Notes under the pieces: model-generated | What the model saw: the letters and a program-made list of their open reading frames with translations, nothing else | What the model was told of the DNA's origin: nothing | Database searches by the model: none | DNA from: Streptomyces sp. Ag109_O5-10 | Lineage (GTDB): Bacteria > Actinomycetota > Actinomycetes > Streptomycetales > Streptomycetaceae | NCBI RefSeq assembly: GCF_900105755.1 | Contig: NZ_FNTQ01000001.1 | Span: 6,572,001-6,636,000, forward strand | Direction: 5' to 3' | Length of the DNA stretch: 64,000 nt | Translations under genes and position numbers: made by a program | Part shown: positions 1 through 8,458 of the stretch, piece by piece | How the letters are laid out: every line of letters starts with the position of its first letter | Position numbering within the stretch: the first letter of the stretch is position 1

Positions 1-1
1 C

Positions 2-2173
2 CCCGAGGACCCCGCCCTGCTGTCCGGCGAGGGCCCCCTGGTCCTGGTCGACGACGAGTTCTCCACCGGCAACACGGTCCTGAACACGATCCGCGACCTG
101 CACGCCCGTTATCCGCGGAAACGTTACGTCGTGGTGGCGTTGGTCGATATGCGGTCACCGGCCGACGCGGGGCGGCTGACGTCGTTCGCCGAGGAGATCG
201 GCGCCGGGGTGGACCTGGTGGCGGCGGCGTCGGGGACGGTGAAGCTGCCCGAGGGTGTCCTGGAAAAGGGCCAGGAGCTGGTTGCGCGGTACGAAGAGAG
301 TGCCGCGACAGGTGTTGCGTCGGCTGCGGCAGCGCCGGGGCTCGCCCGGTTCCCCGCGTCCCTTCCCGGCGACGCTTCTGAGGCCGGCTGTCAGTCCACC
401 CATCCAGGGGCGCGGGGAACCGCGCGACCAGCCCACACCGGCCCGCACCCGGACGGCAACCGGACGACCCCCCACCGCAGCCACGTCACCCGCATCGACC
501 TGCGCTGGCCGCAGGGCCTGCCCGACGGCGGGCGGCACGGATTCACCCCGGCCCACCGGATACGCCTCGAAACGGCCCTCCCCGCGATGGCCGCGAGGGT
601 CGCCGAAGCCCTGCCCCCCGACGCCCGCCGCGTGCTCACGCTCGGTTTCGAGGAGCTGATGTACGCCCCGCTCCGCATCGCCCGCGAGCTGGAGGCCCTG
701 GTCGCCGCCGAGGTGCGGTACTCCACCACCACCCGCTCGCCCGTCCTGGCCGTCGACGACCCCGGCTACGCCATCCGCAGCCGTCTCGTCTTCCCGGCCC
801 ACGACAACCCCGCCGACGGCCCCGGCGAGCGCTACGCGTACAACGTCGCCGGCGCCGGCTTCGACGCCGTCGTCCTGTTCGTCGACTCGGCCGGCGACAC
901 CCCCGAACTGCACGCCCCCGGCGGCCTCCTGGCCCTGCTCGGCGCGCATGCCCCGCACGTCCTGCTCGCGGCTGTACCGTCGTACGTCCCCGCGCTACCC
1001 GAAGAGAGCCCCGCCATGCTGCCCGAGCCCCTCCGCGGCCCCGCCTTCTCCTCGTATCCGGCGGAGGACGTCGGCTGGCTGCTCCAGGACCTCTCGGACG
1101 TCACGCTGGAGGCGCCGACCGAGGAGCGGGAGGAGGCGATCCAGAGCGGCGGCGCGCACTACGCCGAGTCGCTGCCGGTGGAGTACCAGCCCAGCGAGCA
1201 GTACCAGGCGCTGTTCCACGCCGCCCTGGAGACCTCGGCGGCGCGCATCGCCCAGGCGGTCGGGGTGGTCACCGAGACCGTGGTGGCCGAGCGGTCGCCG
1301 CGCCCGGTGCTGGTGTCGCTGGCGCGGGCCGGCACCCCGGTGGGCGTGCTGATGCGCCGCTGGGCGCAGTTCCGCTACGGACTCGACCTGCCGCACTACG
1401 CGGTGTCGATCGTGCGCGGCCGCGGTATCGACGCCAACGCGCTGCGCTGGCTGGCCGCGCACCACGACCCGCGGGACGTCGTGTTCGTCGACGGCTGGAC
1501 GGGCAAGGGCGCGATCACCCGGGAACTCGCCGACGCGATCGCGGAGTTCGAGGCGCGGACCGGCGTCTCCGGGTTCGATCCGGAGATCGCGGTGCTCGCC
1601 GACCCCGGGTCGTGCGTGCGGACGTACGGCACCCGGGAGGACTTCCTGATCCCGTCCGCGTGCCTCAACTCGACCGTCTCCGGGCTGATCTCACGGACCG
1701 TGCTGCGGGCCGACCTGGTGGGTCCCGACGACTTCCACGGCGCGAAGTTCTACCGCGAGCTGGCGGGCGCCGACGTGTCGGTGGCCTTCCTGGACGCCGT
1801 CGCGGCCCGGTTCGCCGAGGTGGCCGAAGCCGTGGACGCGGCCGTGAAGGAGCTGGCGGTGGCCGACCGCACGCCGACCTGGGAGGGCTGGGCGGCGGTG
1901 GAGCGGATCAGCGAGGACTACGGCATCCACGACGTGAACCTGGTCAAGCCGGGCGTCGGCGAGACCACCCGGGTGCTGCTGCGCAGGGTGCCCTGGAAGA
2001 TCCTGGCGCGGGCCGGGGCGGGCGCGGACCTCGACCATGTGCGGCTGCTCGCGGAGCAGAGAGGGGTACCGGTGGAGGAGGTCGGCGAACTGCCGTACAC
2101 CTGTGTCGGGTTGATCCACCCCAAGTTCACGCGTGGCGCGACCGGCGCCGACGGCCGCGCGGTGAACGTCTGA
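2..2173 (+). CDS. Fused phosphoribosyltransferase (PRTase_2-TRSP-StiP/PRTase_1-PELOTA), 5' end outside window
   Basis: The reading frame is open from base 2, so the start lies upstream; 723 residues are visible. A PRPP-loop motif VLVDDEFSTGNT sits at visible residues 14-25 (PRTase_2 type). A Pro/Ala/Thr-rich linker, a TRSP-like segment and a second PRTase unit (VVFVDGWTGKG, about 493-503) follow. The C-terminal 110 residues resemble the PELOTA RNA-binding domain. These domains are known from tellurite-resistance-associated ter biosynthetic operons, where they may be separate proteins; the nucleoside-like product is inferred, not established. The next gene, a HAD phosphatase, overlaps by one base (TGATG), as expected in that operon. 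A copy of the dispersed GCGC repeat forms part of the linker. Confidence 0.8.
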   Translation, partial: PEDPALLSGEGPLVLVDDEFSTGNTVLNTIRDLHARYPRKRYVVVALVDMRSPADAGRLTSFAEEIGAGVDLVAAASGTVKLPEGVLEKGQELVARYEESAATGVASAAAAPGLARFPASLPGDASEAGCQSTHPGARGTARPAHTGPHPDGNRTTPHRSHVTRIDLRWPQGLPDGGRHGFTPAHRIRLETALPAMAARVAEALPPDARRVLTLGFEELMYAPLRIARELEALVAAEVRYSTTTRSPVLAVDDPGYAIRSRLVFPAHDNPADGPGERYAYNVAGAGFDAVVLFVDSAGDTPELHAPGGLLALLGAHAPHVLLAAVPSYVPALPEESPAMLPEPLRGPAFSSYPAEDVGWLLQDLSDVTLEAPTEEREEAIQSGGAHYAESLPVEYQPSEQYQALFHAALETSAARIAQAVGVVTETVVAERSPRPVLVSLARAGTPVGVLMRRWAQFRYGLDLPHYAVSIVRGRGIDANALRWLAAHHDPRDVVFVDGWTGKGAITRELADAIAEFEARTGVSGFDPEIAVLADPGSCVRTYGTREDFLIPSACLNSTVSGLISRTVLRADLVGPDDFHGAKFYRELAGADVSVAFLDAVAARFAEVAEAVDAAVKELAVADRTPTWEGWAAVERISEDYGIHDVNLVKPGVGETTRVLLRRVPWKILARAGAGADLDHVRLLAEQRGVPVEEVGELPYTCVGLIHPKFTRGATGADGRAVNV
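407..431 (+). repeat. Intragenic copy of the dispersed GCGCGGGGAACYGCGCGA repeat
   Basis: The core GGGGCGCGGGGAACCGCGCG lies inside the phosphoribosyltransferase coding region, in the low-complexity linker between the PRTase_2 and TRSP segments. The same core, with similar flanks (a preceding GAC/CTGAG-like stretch and following CCAGCCC..CC), recurs near 25, 32.7, 44, 47.3 and 60.3 kb outside genes. Here it stays in frame, so it looks like a repeat absorbed as a linker. Confidence 0.7.
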
Positions 2174-2985
2174 TGGCGGTGCTCGTCGCGAGCGACCTCG
2201 ACCGTACGCTCATCTACTCGGCGGGCGCCCTGGCGCTGACCATGCCGGACGCGCGGGCGCCCCGGCTGCTCTGTGTCGAGGTGCACGAGAACAGGCCGCT
2301 GTCGTACCTGACCGAGACGGCCGCGCAGCTGCTGACCGAGCTGGGGGACGCGTCCGTCTTCGTGCCGACGACCACCCGGACCCGCAAGCAGTACGAGCGG
2401 ATCAACCTGCCGGGGCCCGCGCCGCGGTACGCCATCTGTGCCAACGGCGGCCACCTGCTGGTCGACGGGGTGTCCGACGCGGACTGGCACGGGCGGGTGC
2501 TGACGCGGCTGGCCGACGAGTGCGCGCCCCTCGACGAGGTGCGGGCGTACCTGACGGAGCACGCCGACCCGGTGTGGCTGCGCAAGCAGCGGGTCGCCGA
2601 GGACCTGTTCGCCTACCTGGTCGTGGAGCGGGCGCTGCTGCCGGAGGACTGGGTGAAGAGCCTCGCGGTGTGGGCGGAGAACCGCGGCTGGACGGTGTCG
2701 TTGCAGGGGCGGAAGATCTACGCCGTGCCGAAGCCGCTGACGAAGAGCGCGGCCGTGCGGGAGGTCGCGCGCCGGACCGGGGCCGAGCTGACGCTGGCCG
2801 CCGGTGACTCCCTGCTCGACGCGGACCTGTTGCTGGCCGCGGACCGTGGCTGGCGGCCGGGGCACGGGGAGCTGGCCGACGCCGGGTGGGCCGGGCCGGC
2901 CATCACCGCGCTGCCGGAGCGGGGAGTGCTCGCCGGTGAGCGGATCCTGCGGGAATTCCTGAAGGCGGCCCGCAAGGGGAGCTAG
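2173..2985 (+). CDS. HAD-superfamily hydrolase of ter-type operon
   Basis: This 270-residue protein begins at the ATG that overlaps the stop of the preceding gene (TGATG), which indicates translational coupling. The HAD motif I, DLDRT, is at residues 8-12, and a late GDSLLDADLL segment supplies the motif IV acidic residues. It resembles the Cof/SPP-type HAD phosphatases that accompany PRTase/PELOTA proteins in tellurium-resistance biosynthetic clusters. A role in dephosphorylating the nucleotide-like product of the neighbouring enzyme is inferred. Its stop codon TAG is the left CTAG end of the palindromic element that follows, so insertion did not alter the protein. Confidence 0.85.
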   Translation: MAVLVASDLDRTLIYSAGALALTMPDARAPRLLCVEVHENRPLSYLTETAAQLLTELGDASVFVPTTTRTRKQYERINLPGPAPRYAICANGGHLLVDGVSDADWHGRVLTRLADECAPLDEVRAYLTEHADPVWLRKQRVAEDLFAYLVVERALLPEDWVKSLAVWAENRGWTVSLQGRKIYAVPKPLTKSAAVREVARRTGAELTLAAGDSLLDADLLLAADRGWRPGHGELADAGWAGPAITALPERGVLAGERILREFLKAARKGS

Positions 2986-3150
2986 TGCCGCAACAGGCAA
3001 CGTTCGCCCCGTCACGACGCCCGGCACGCACTCTCGCCGCACCGGCCGAAAGCCCAAGTACATCCAGTACGAGGACTTCCGGCCGGCACGCCGAGAGCAC
3101 GCACCGGACGCCGCTCCTTGACGGGCAAACGTTGCCTGCCGCGGCACTAG
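2982..3150. mobile_element. 169-bp foldback MITE-like element, copy 1
   Basis: The element runs from CTAG to CTAG. Its ends are imperfect inverted repeats: left CTAGTGCCGCAACAGGCAAC, and right, read inward, CTAGTGCCGCGGCAGGCAAC. Shorter inverted matches continue inward to a centre GTAC-ATCCA-GTAC (3058-3070), so almost the whole element can fold back. An identical 169-bp copy lies at 53297-53465. It contains no transposase. The flanking CTAG tetranucleotides provide TAG stops for the HAD gene (+ strand) and the FmdB gene (- strand). This fits a 4-bp target duplication of a single ancestral CTAG shared by two convergent genes. Mobilisation by an IS5-like transposase elsewhere is an inference. 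A bidirectional-terminator role is also possible. Confidence 0.8.
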
Positions 3151-3371
3151 CCGCAGCAGCCGCCGCCGCAACAGCCCCCACCGGAGCCGGCGGGGGCGCC
3201 GGCTCCGGCGGCGGACGCGGCGGCCGTTCCTCCCACCGCCACCGTCGACAGGAGCTTTACCGTGTCCTGGTGCCCCTCCGGGCATGCCGCGGGAGCCGAT
3301 GACTCGGCCATGGGGCGGGACAGTTCGAATGTGTCGCCGCAGGTGCGGCAGCGGTACTCGTAGCGGGGCAT
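3147..3371 (-). CDS. FmdB family zinc-ribbon protein
   Basis: This 74-residue protein starts MPRYEYRCRTCG and matches the FmdB regulatory-protein family. The N-terminal zinc ribbon has its first CxxC at residues 8-11 (CRTC). The second half of the usual ribbon is reduced to one Cys (AACPEGH). The tail is Gly/Cys-rich (GGGCCGGGCC), a common feature of streptomycete members that may bind metal. Function is not established. The stop codon TAG comes from the right CTAG of the palindromic element, and the gene is convergent with the HAD gene. Confidence 0.85.
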   Translation of the reverse strand: MPRYEYRCRTCGDTFELSRPMAESSAPAACPEGHQDTVKLLSTVAVGGTAAASAAGAGAPAGSGGGCCGGGCCG

Positions 3372-3380
3372 GAGGACAGC

Positions 3381-3974
3381 CTAAAGGGAGTGAGGCGGGA
3401 GTGATTGCGACTGCGCCTGCCGCACCTGAGTCTCGGATCCGCCCCGTTGCTCCGCCTCGGGGTGGCGGGCCCGCCAGTACGGGTTGTCGTGCGGCAGGTT
3501 CGTGCTGACCCTGCCGTACATCCCGAACACCATCAGCACCAGGCCCACAAGGAAACTGAACAGCACGTTCTGGATCTTGAAGGCCAGGAAGTCCGAGTCC
3601 GTGTCGAGCAGGCCCAGGAACAGGAAGCCGTTCAGGATGAACAGCACGCCGAGCACCATGTTCAGCGTGGACGCGAAGTTCCCGCCGATCACCGTGCCGA
3701 CGAAGAGCAGCAGCCCGACGCAGATCGACAGCACGCTGAGCGCGCCGTTGGTGTTCAGGCCGATCGCGGTGTTCCCGCCCGTGTCGAAGAAGCCGATGTT
3801 GTTGGTCAGCCCCAGGATCCCGAAGGCCAGCAGGAACAGGCCCATCAGTCCCGCCCCGACCCGGTAGACCTGGTTCAGCCTGTGATCGACGGGCAGTGCC
3901 TCGTCGAAGACGATCCGCCGCCGCGACGTCCCCGAATGCGCCGGGTGTCCCGACTGCGCCATGTGTGAGGCCAT
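3381..3974 (-). CDS. DUF4383 domain membrane protein
   Basis: This 197-residue protein has four predicted membrane segments between about residues 30 and 150 and matches the DUF4383 family pattern (VDHRLNQVYRVGAG, then FF-TGGNT). The ATG at 3974 is preferred over upstream in-frame codons because it follows a GGGGAGGCGGAG ribosome-binding site and the sequence upstream is low-complexity. The C-terminus is polar. No function is known for the family. It follows the coiled-coil membrane protein gene on the same strand after a short spacer holding a 16-bp tandem repeat. Confidence 0.8.
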   Translation of the reverse strand: MASHMAQSGHPAHSGTSRRRIVFDEALPVDHRLNQVYRVGAGLMGLFLLAFGILGLTNNIGFFDTGGNTAIGLNTNGALSVLSICVGLLLFVGTVIGGNFASTLNMVLGVLFILNGFLFLGLLDTDSDFLAFKIQNVLFSFLVGLVLMVFGMYGRVSTNLPHDNPYWRARHPEAEQRGGSETQVRQAQSQSLPPHSL

Positions 3975-4039
3975 CTCCGCCTCCCCATCTGGATTGCGGG
4001 TCGCCTCCCAATATCCGCCCGCGCAGGCAGGACGGCAAA

Positions 4040-4085
4040 CGGCTCGGACGGCGAACGGCTCGGACGGCGAACGGCTCGGACGCCA
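4040..4085. repeat. 16-bp tandem repeat, about 2.9 copies
   Basis: The unit CGGCTCGGACGGCGAA is repeated at 4040-4055, 4056-4071 and partially at 4072-4085. It lies in the spacer between the DUF4383 gene and the coiled-coil membrane protein gene. It carries no obvious dyad or gene; it is a simple local duplication. Confidence 0.85.
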
Positions 4086-4091
4086 CACGGC

Positions 4092-5483
4092 TCACGGGTG
4101 ACCGGTGCCCCGGTCCTCACGGATCTGCGCGACCACCCGGGCGACCGACTGCCGTACCGCCTCCGTCTCCGTAAGGAACTGCCAGTAGTCGGGATGCCGC
4201 CCCTGCAGCGCCCCCACCGCACGGTCCAGCCGCGCCACGGCGTCGTCCAGCGGCCGGGCGTGCCGCGGATCGGGACTGCTCCGCCCGGCCATCGCCAGCC
4301 GCTGCGCGTCCCGGATCGCGAACCGGGTCCGCTCGGTCTCCGCCTGCGGATCCTTCTGTACGGCGTTCAGCCGGCTCAGCCGGTCGCCCGCCGCCGACAC
4401 GGCTTCGTCCGTGCTGTTGAGCAGCGCCCGCACGACAGCGAGCAGCGAGATGGCATCGGCCCACTTCTGCGCGTCCCGCGCGGTCTGCGCCTCCGTGAGC
4501 TTCCGCTCGGCCTCGCGTACGTTGTCCACGGCCTGCTGGGGTACCTGCTGGAGATCCTGCCAGCAGGCTGCCGCGAACCGCCGCCGCAGCTCGCTCAGCA
4601 CCGGGTCGACCTGCCCGGCCCGGGTGGTCAGCGCCTGCGCCCGGGTTCGCAGGCTCACCAGCCGGTGATCGATCTCGGCGGCCTTCTCCGGCAGCCGCTC
4701 GGCCTCGACCCGGATCGCCTCGGCCTCCCGCTGCACCCGCCCGGCCCGCTCCAGCGTGGCCTGCGCACCATGCTGCCCGGCCCCCTGATTCAGCTTCGTC
4801 AGCTCAGGCGCGAGTGCGGCGAGCCGGGCCGCCAGCTCGTCGGCCCGCAGCCGGGTCTCTCGCACGGCGTCAAGCGCGTTGCTGGCCGCCAACAGCGCCT
4901 GCCGGGCCCGCTCCACGGCGGGCGCGAGCCGCGCCAGCTGCGTCTCTGCCTTGCCGAGCAGCGGTCCGAGCGACTGCCCGAACCGGTCCAGCTCCCGCTT
5001 GACGTCCACGAGCTCGTCCTTGGCCCGGGTGATCTCGGTCCGGGCCCGGGACGCGGCACCGGCCTCCAGATCGTCGCGGTCCAGGTCGTAGGCGTCGATG
5101 GCCTGGATGTACCGGTTGCTCACCTCGTCTATCCGCCGCCCCAGCGCCTCGAAGTCGGAGAGGGCGCGACGGGCGGCCGGTGAGTCGTCGACGGCGGAGA
5201 TGGTCTCTACGGAGATCCGCAGATCCCGCTGAGCGGTGTCCAGCTCGTAGAAGGCGGCCGCAGCCGCGTCCTTGGCCGCCTGGGCCTCGGCCCGCTGACT
5301 CTCGGCCCGCCCGCCGAACCACCGCCGGGTACCCCCGCCGGCGAACGCCCCGGGCACCACGAGCAGGGCCGCCAGCGGCAGACCCATGAGGACGAGGGCG
5401 TCCCGGAGGGCGGCGGTGGCGCCGCTCCGGGGCGGCGGGGGAGGCGCATACGACTGCCCGGGTGTCGCCGTTGTCGCCGTCAC
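4092..5483 (-). CDS. Coiled-coil membrane protein, unknown function
   Basis: This 463-residue protein starts at a GTG preceded by GAGAGGGAT. A Pro-rich N-terminus is followed by one hydrophobic segment at about residues 28-52, then about 400 residues of Ala/Glu/Arg/Leu-rich heptad-like sequence predicted to form long coiled coil. This suggests a membrane-anchored rod. No catalytic motif is visible. It lies just upstream of the tRNA-Val gene on the opposite strand, and similar proteins are conserved in streptomycetes. Function is not recognised. Confidence 0.75.
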   Translation of the reverse strand: MTATTATPGQSYAPPPPPRSGATAALRDALVLMGLPLAALLVVPGAFAGGGTRRWFGGRAESQRAEAQAAKDAAAAAFYELDTAQRDLRISVETISAVDDSPAARRALSDFEALGRRIDEVSNRYIQAIDAYDLDRDDLEAGAASRARTEITRAKDELVDVKRELDRFGQSLGPLLGKAETQLARLAPAVERARQALLAASNALDAVRETRLRADELAARLAALAPELTKLNQGAGQHGAQATLERAGRVQREAEAIRVEAERLPEKAAEIDHRLVSLRTRAQALTTRAGQVDPVLSELRRRFAAACWQDLQQVPQQAVDNVREAERKLTEAQTARDAQKWADAISLLAVVRALLNSTDEAVSAAGDRLSRLNAVQKDPQAETERTRFAIRDAQRLAMAGRSSPDPRHARPLDDAVARLDRAVGALQGRHPDYWQFLTETEAVRQSVARVVAQIREDRGTGHP

Positions 5484-5697
5484 ATCCCTCTCCCGTGCCG
5501 CGATATGCCCTGTGCTCTGGGGGTCGAATCATTCTCCCACCCGTGAAAGACGAACACACGGGCCGGTCAGTTCGCGGTTCGCGTGCTCACTTCGCGGGGG
5601 CGAGGGGCGGGAGGAGGCGGCGCGCCCTCGGGTGCCGGTCCGGAGAAACGGAATTGCGGGACGGAGCAGGGGACGATGTAGGCTGTCGACTCGTCTC

Positions 5698-5769
<72 letters not shown>

Positions 5770-5777
5770 CTTCGAGG

Positions 5778-5806
5778 AAGACCCCGGCCGGATCGGCCGG
5801 GGTCTT
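5778..5806 (+). terminator. Terminator after tRNA-Val
   Basis: A perfect 13-bp stem (AAGACCCCGGCCG with CGGCCGGGGTCTT) encloses the 3-nt loop GAT and is followed by a pyrimidine-rich stretch. It lies directly behind the tRNA and close to the 3' end of the convergent gene at 5816, so it may serve both. Confidence 0.85.
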
Positions 5807-5815
5807 CTCGTGTTC

Positions 5816-6145
5816 TCACTCTTCCTCGTGCGCGTGTTTGAGAAGGCTTCGGGCCTCCATGCGCTGCGGTGCCGTTATCTCCGCCCAGAAGCGGTGGCCG
5901 CTGACGAACACCGCGAGCTCGTGTTCGCGGCGGCGCAGCTTCTCCACCGCGGCCTGCTGATCCTCGGTCCAGCCCGGAGAGGCGGGACGCTCCACCTTGC
6001 GCCAGCCGCCGGCGTCACTGAATCCGTCCAGCGGCTCGACCGACCAGGGGAGCTGCTTCAGCAGGGCCGACAGCTCGGCCCGGACCTGATGCAGCTCCTC
6101 CTGACCGGCGAGAAGGTCACCCGGAAAGTCATAGGTCGCAGCCAC
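5816..6145 (-). CDS. Small conserved hypothetical protein
   Basis: The 109-residue product starts at a GTG at 6145. It is Glu/Leu/Arg-rich and mostly helical, with conserved-looking WSVEPLDGF and GWRKVERPASPGW segments in the middle and an acidic His/Glu tail. There is no signal peptide or membrane segment. Similar small proteins are found next to tRNA genes in other streptomycetes, but no function is known to me. Codon bias supports coding on this strand. The ribosome-binding site is weak. Confidence 0.6.
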   Translation of the reverse strand: MAATYDFPGDLLAGQEELHQVRAELSALLKQLPWSVEPLDGFSDAGGWRKVERPASPGWTEDQQAAVEKLRRREHELAVFVSGHRFWAEITAPQRMEARSLLKHAHEEE

Positions 6146-6281
6146 GCGGCAATGGTACGCCTGTTCGAATATGAGTGGCGAGCTCGTTCGAGGGGTTCAT
6201 GTGTTCGAGTGCGGTCGGGGTGGGCCGGGGACCAGCGCCGGGAGTGCGCCACGGGCCCGCTGCGGGCCCGGGCGCGTCGTC

Positions 6282-8402
6282 TCACTTCTTGGGATTGCAG
6301 TCGTAGAGGGTGAAGCTGCCGCCGGTGGCGCCGCCGTAGGCGGCGGCCCGGACCCGGGTGCAGTGGGACTTCACCCAGGTGGTGACGGCTGTGGTGGGAC
6401 GCTGAGTGGTGAGCAGCGCGTAGCGCAGCTGGTGGGCGGTGACGAGGCCGGCGAGCTGCTGGGGGGTGGGGAAGGGCGTGTTGCCGGTGAAGCCGCCCAT
6501 GACGAGGATGGGTTCGGACTTCGCACGCAGCAGTGGCTCGGCGCCGTAGGCGGCCTGGGTGGCCAGCAGGTACTTCTCGCCGTTGCGGTGCTCGGTGAGG
6601 TAGTCGAGCAGGGCGGTGTCGCGGGCGCTCGGCTGGTCGAGCCCTATCCTCCGCGGTGCGTGGTGCTGACGGACGCTGTCGAAGTACGCGTTGCCGACCG
6701 GGCCGGCTATCGGCGCGGTGGCGGCACCCGCGTAGAGCGAGTCGAGGCCGGCGGCGGCCCAGCCGGCCGGTGCGACCAGGATGGCCGCGACCGCGGAGGC
6801 GAGGGCCGCGTGGACCATCCGCGAGGAGGTGCGCGGGCCGCGGGTCCACAGGCCCACCACGCCGCACAGTGCGAGCATCACGGCGACCGGCAGCAGCCAG
6901 GAGACGAATCGGGTGGGCCAGTCGAGCACCAACGCCCATACCGCCGTCAGCACGATCGCCGCCGGCAGCGCCAGGTGCCGTCGGCCGCCCGATCCGCTCT
7001 CGGGCCGGTGCTCCGACTCGGGCACCGACTCGTGCTCGGATTCGAACATCGGCACGCTCTGCGCCACGTGCGGCGACCAGGGATCCGATCCGTACGCCGA
7101 CACGTACGGCGACCAGGGCGCCGGCTCGTGCGCCGGCCCGTGCGACGGTTCGGGTTCCGGCTCGTGCTCGGCTTCCTGCTCGGGCCCGGGGTTCGGCTCG
7201 TACGCCGACTCGTACTCCGCCCGGAAGAGCGCGAGCCCGCCGCCGGCCAGCGCGGCGAGCGCCGGGGCGATGACGGCCATGTAGTAGGCGTGGTTGCCGT
7301 TGGAGGCGCTGAACACCACGGCGTGCACGGCCAGCCAGCCGCCCCACAGCAGAAATCCCGCGCGCGGCATGTCGGTGCGCGGCCGGCCGGCGCGCCAGAC
7401 GACGCCGAGGACCGCGGCGAGCACGGCGAGCGGCAGGAACCAGGCGACCTGGGGGCCGACCGTGTGGTTGATCAGCATGTTCCAGCCGGTGTTGCCGGTG
7501 GTGCGGCTGGTGGCGGTGCCCGCGACGGCACCGAACGCGGTGGAGTCGCTGCTGAAGCGGCTCAGGCCGTTGTAGCCGAAGACCAGGGCGAACGGATTGT
7601 TGTCGGAGGTGCCGTCGAGGTAGGGCCGGCTGGTCGCCGGGGTCGCCCAGGCGATCAGCACCCAGAAGCAGGAGACCGCCAGCGCGACCGCACCGCTGAG
7701 CAGGACGCGCAGCGCCCGTTTCAGCGGTGTGCCGGGGGCGACGATCAGGTACACGGCGGCGAAGACCGGCAGCACCAGCCACGCCTGGAGCATCTTCGCC
7801 TGGAAGGCGAGCCCGATCCAGGTCCCGCAGGTGATCAGCGGCAGCAGCCGCTCGGTGCGCACCGCCTTCTGCAGTGCGCCGGCGGCCGTCACCAGGAGCA
7901 GCGTGAGCGCGGTGTCCGGGATGGTGGCCCGGTTGAGGACCACGGTGACCGGGGTGACGGTGAGCGCCAGCGCGGCGACCAGCGCGGCGAACGGACCGGC
8001 CCAGGCCCGTACGATCCGGTGCAGCAGCCATACGGTGAGCACGCCCTCGACGACCTGCGGAAGGGCGGCCGCCCAGGTGTGCGGGCCGAAGAGCCAGACG
8101 GAGACGGCGTCGGGCCACAGGGCGCCGGGCAGCTTGTCGATGCTGACCGAACCGCTGACGTCGAGCCCGCCGAAGAAGAAGGACCGCCAGCTGCCGGCCA
8201 TCGACCGTATCGCCGCCCCGTAGAAGGGGTGGAGGGCGGCGTGCCCGATGCCCCAGGAGTACAGCAGCGTGGCTATGGCCAGCACCGCGACGACCGCCGG
8301 GCGCTCCCAGCGCGGGGCTTCTTCCGGCGGGCCGGATCGGCGGTTCGCCGCCCGGCGGCCTCGGTGCGCTCCGGTGGACCGGGCGGCGGGGATGGCGGTC
8401 AT
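6282..8402 (-). CDS. GT39/ArnT-like polytopic glycosyltransferase
   Basis: This 706-residue protein has many membrane segments and an early GAAIRSMAGSWRSFFFG loop. It matches the PMT_2/ArnT-like glycosyltransferases that transfer sugars from polyprenyl-phosphate donors on the outer membrane face. The C-terminal 200 residues form the expected extracytoplasmic domain. An unusual low-complexity loop at about residues 400-475, rich in Glu, Pro, His and Ser, is inserted between membrane blocks. It is the last gene of the minus-strand pgs-type cluster, 56 bases after the NlpC/P60 gene. Glycosylation of the cluster's cell-surface product is an inference. The ATG follows an AAGGA site. Confidence 0.8.
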   Translation of the reverse strand: MTAIPAARSTGAHRGRRAANRRSGPPEEAPRWERPAVVAVLAIATLLYSWGIGHAALHPFYGAAIRSMAGSWRSFFFGGLDVSGSVSIDKLPGALWPDAVSVWLFGPHTWAAALPQVVEGVLTVWLLHRIVRAWAGPFAALVAALALTVTPVTVVLNRATIPDTALTLLLVTAAGALQKAVRTERLLPLITCGTWIGLAFQAKMLQAWLVLPVFAAVYLIVAPGTPLKRALRVLLSGAVALAVSCFWVLIAWATPATSRPYLDGTSDNNPFALVFGYNGLSRFSSDSTAFGAVAGTATSRTTGNTGWNMLINHTVGPQVAWFLPLAVLAAVLGVVWRAGRPRTDMPRAGFLLWGGWLAVHAVVFSASNGNHAYYMAVIAPALAALAGGGLALFRAEYESAYEPNPGPEQEAEHEPEPEPSHGPAHEPAPWSPYVSAYGSDPWSPHVAQSVPMFESEHESVPESEHRPESGSGGRRHLALPAAIVLTAVWALVLDWPTRFVSWLLPVAVMLALCGVVGLWTRGPRTSSRMVHAALASAVAAILVAPAGWAAAGLDSLYAGAATAPIAGPVGNAYFDSVRQHHAPRRIGLDQPSARDTALLDYLTEHRNGEKYLLATQAAYGAEPLLRAKSEPILVMGGFTGNTPFPTPQQLAGLVTAHQLRYALLTTQRPTTAVTTWVKSHCTRVRAAAYGGATGGSFTLYDCNPKK

Positions 8403-8458
8403 GGCAGGGGTCCTTGGATCAGCAGGTCAGGTGGGGCCGCGGTGCACTGGCGGCGGGA

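Noticed and set aside
2903..3181. Open frame inside the palindromic element on the minus strand
   Set aside because: It is short, lacks a ribosome-binding site and known domain, and has no transposase motif; the element's palindromy explains the frame.
4098..5183. Long plus-strand open frame opposite the coiled-coil membrane protein gene
   Set aside because: It is an antisense shadow typical of very GC-rich DNA. The minus-strand frame has the right third-position GC bias, a start with ribosome-binding site and coherent protein features.
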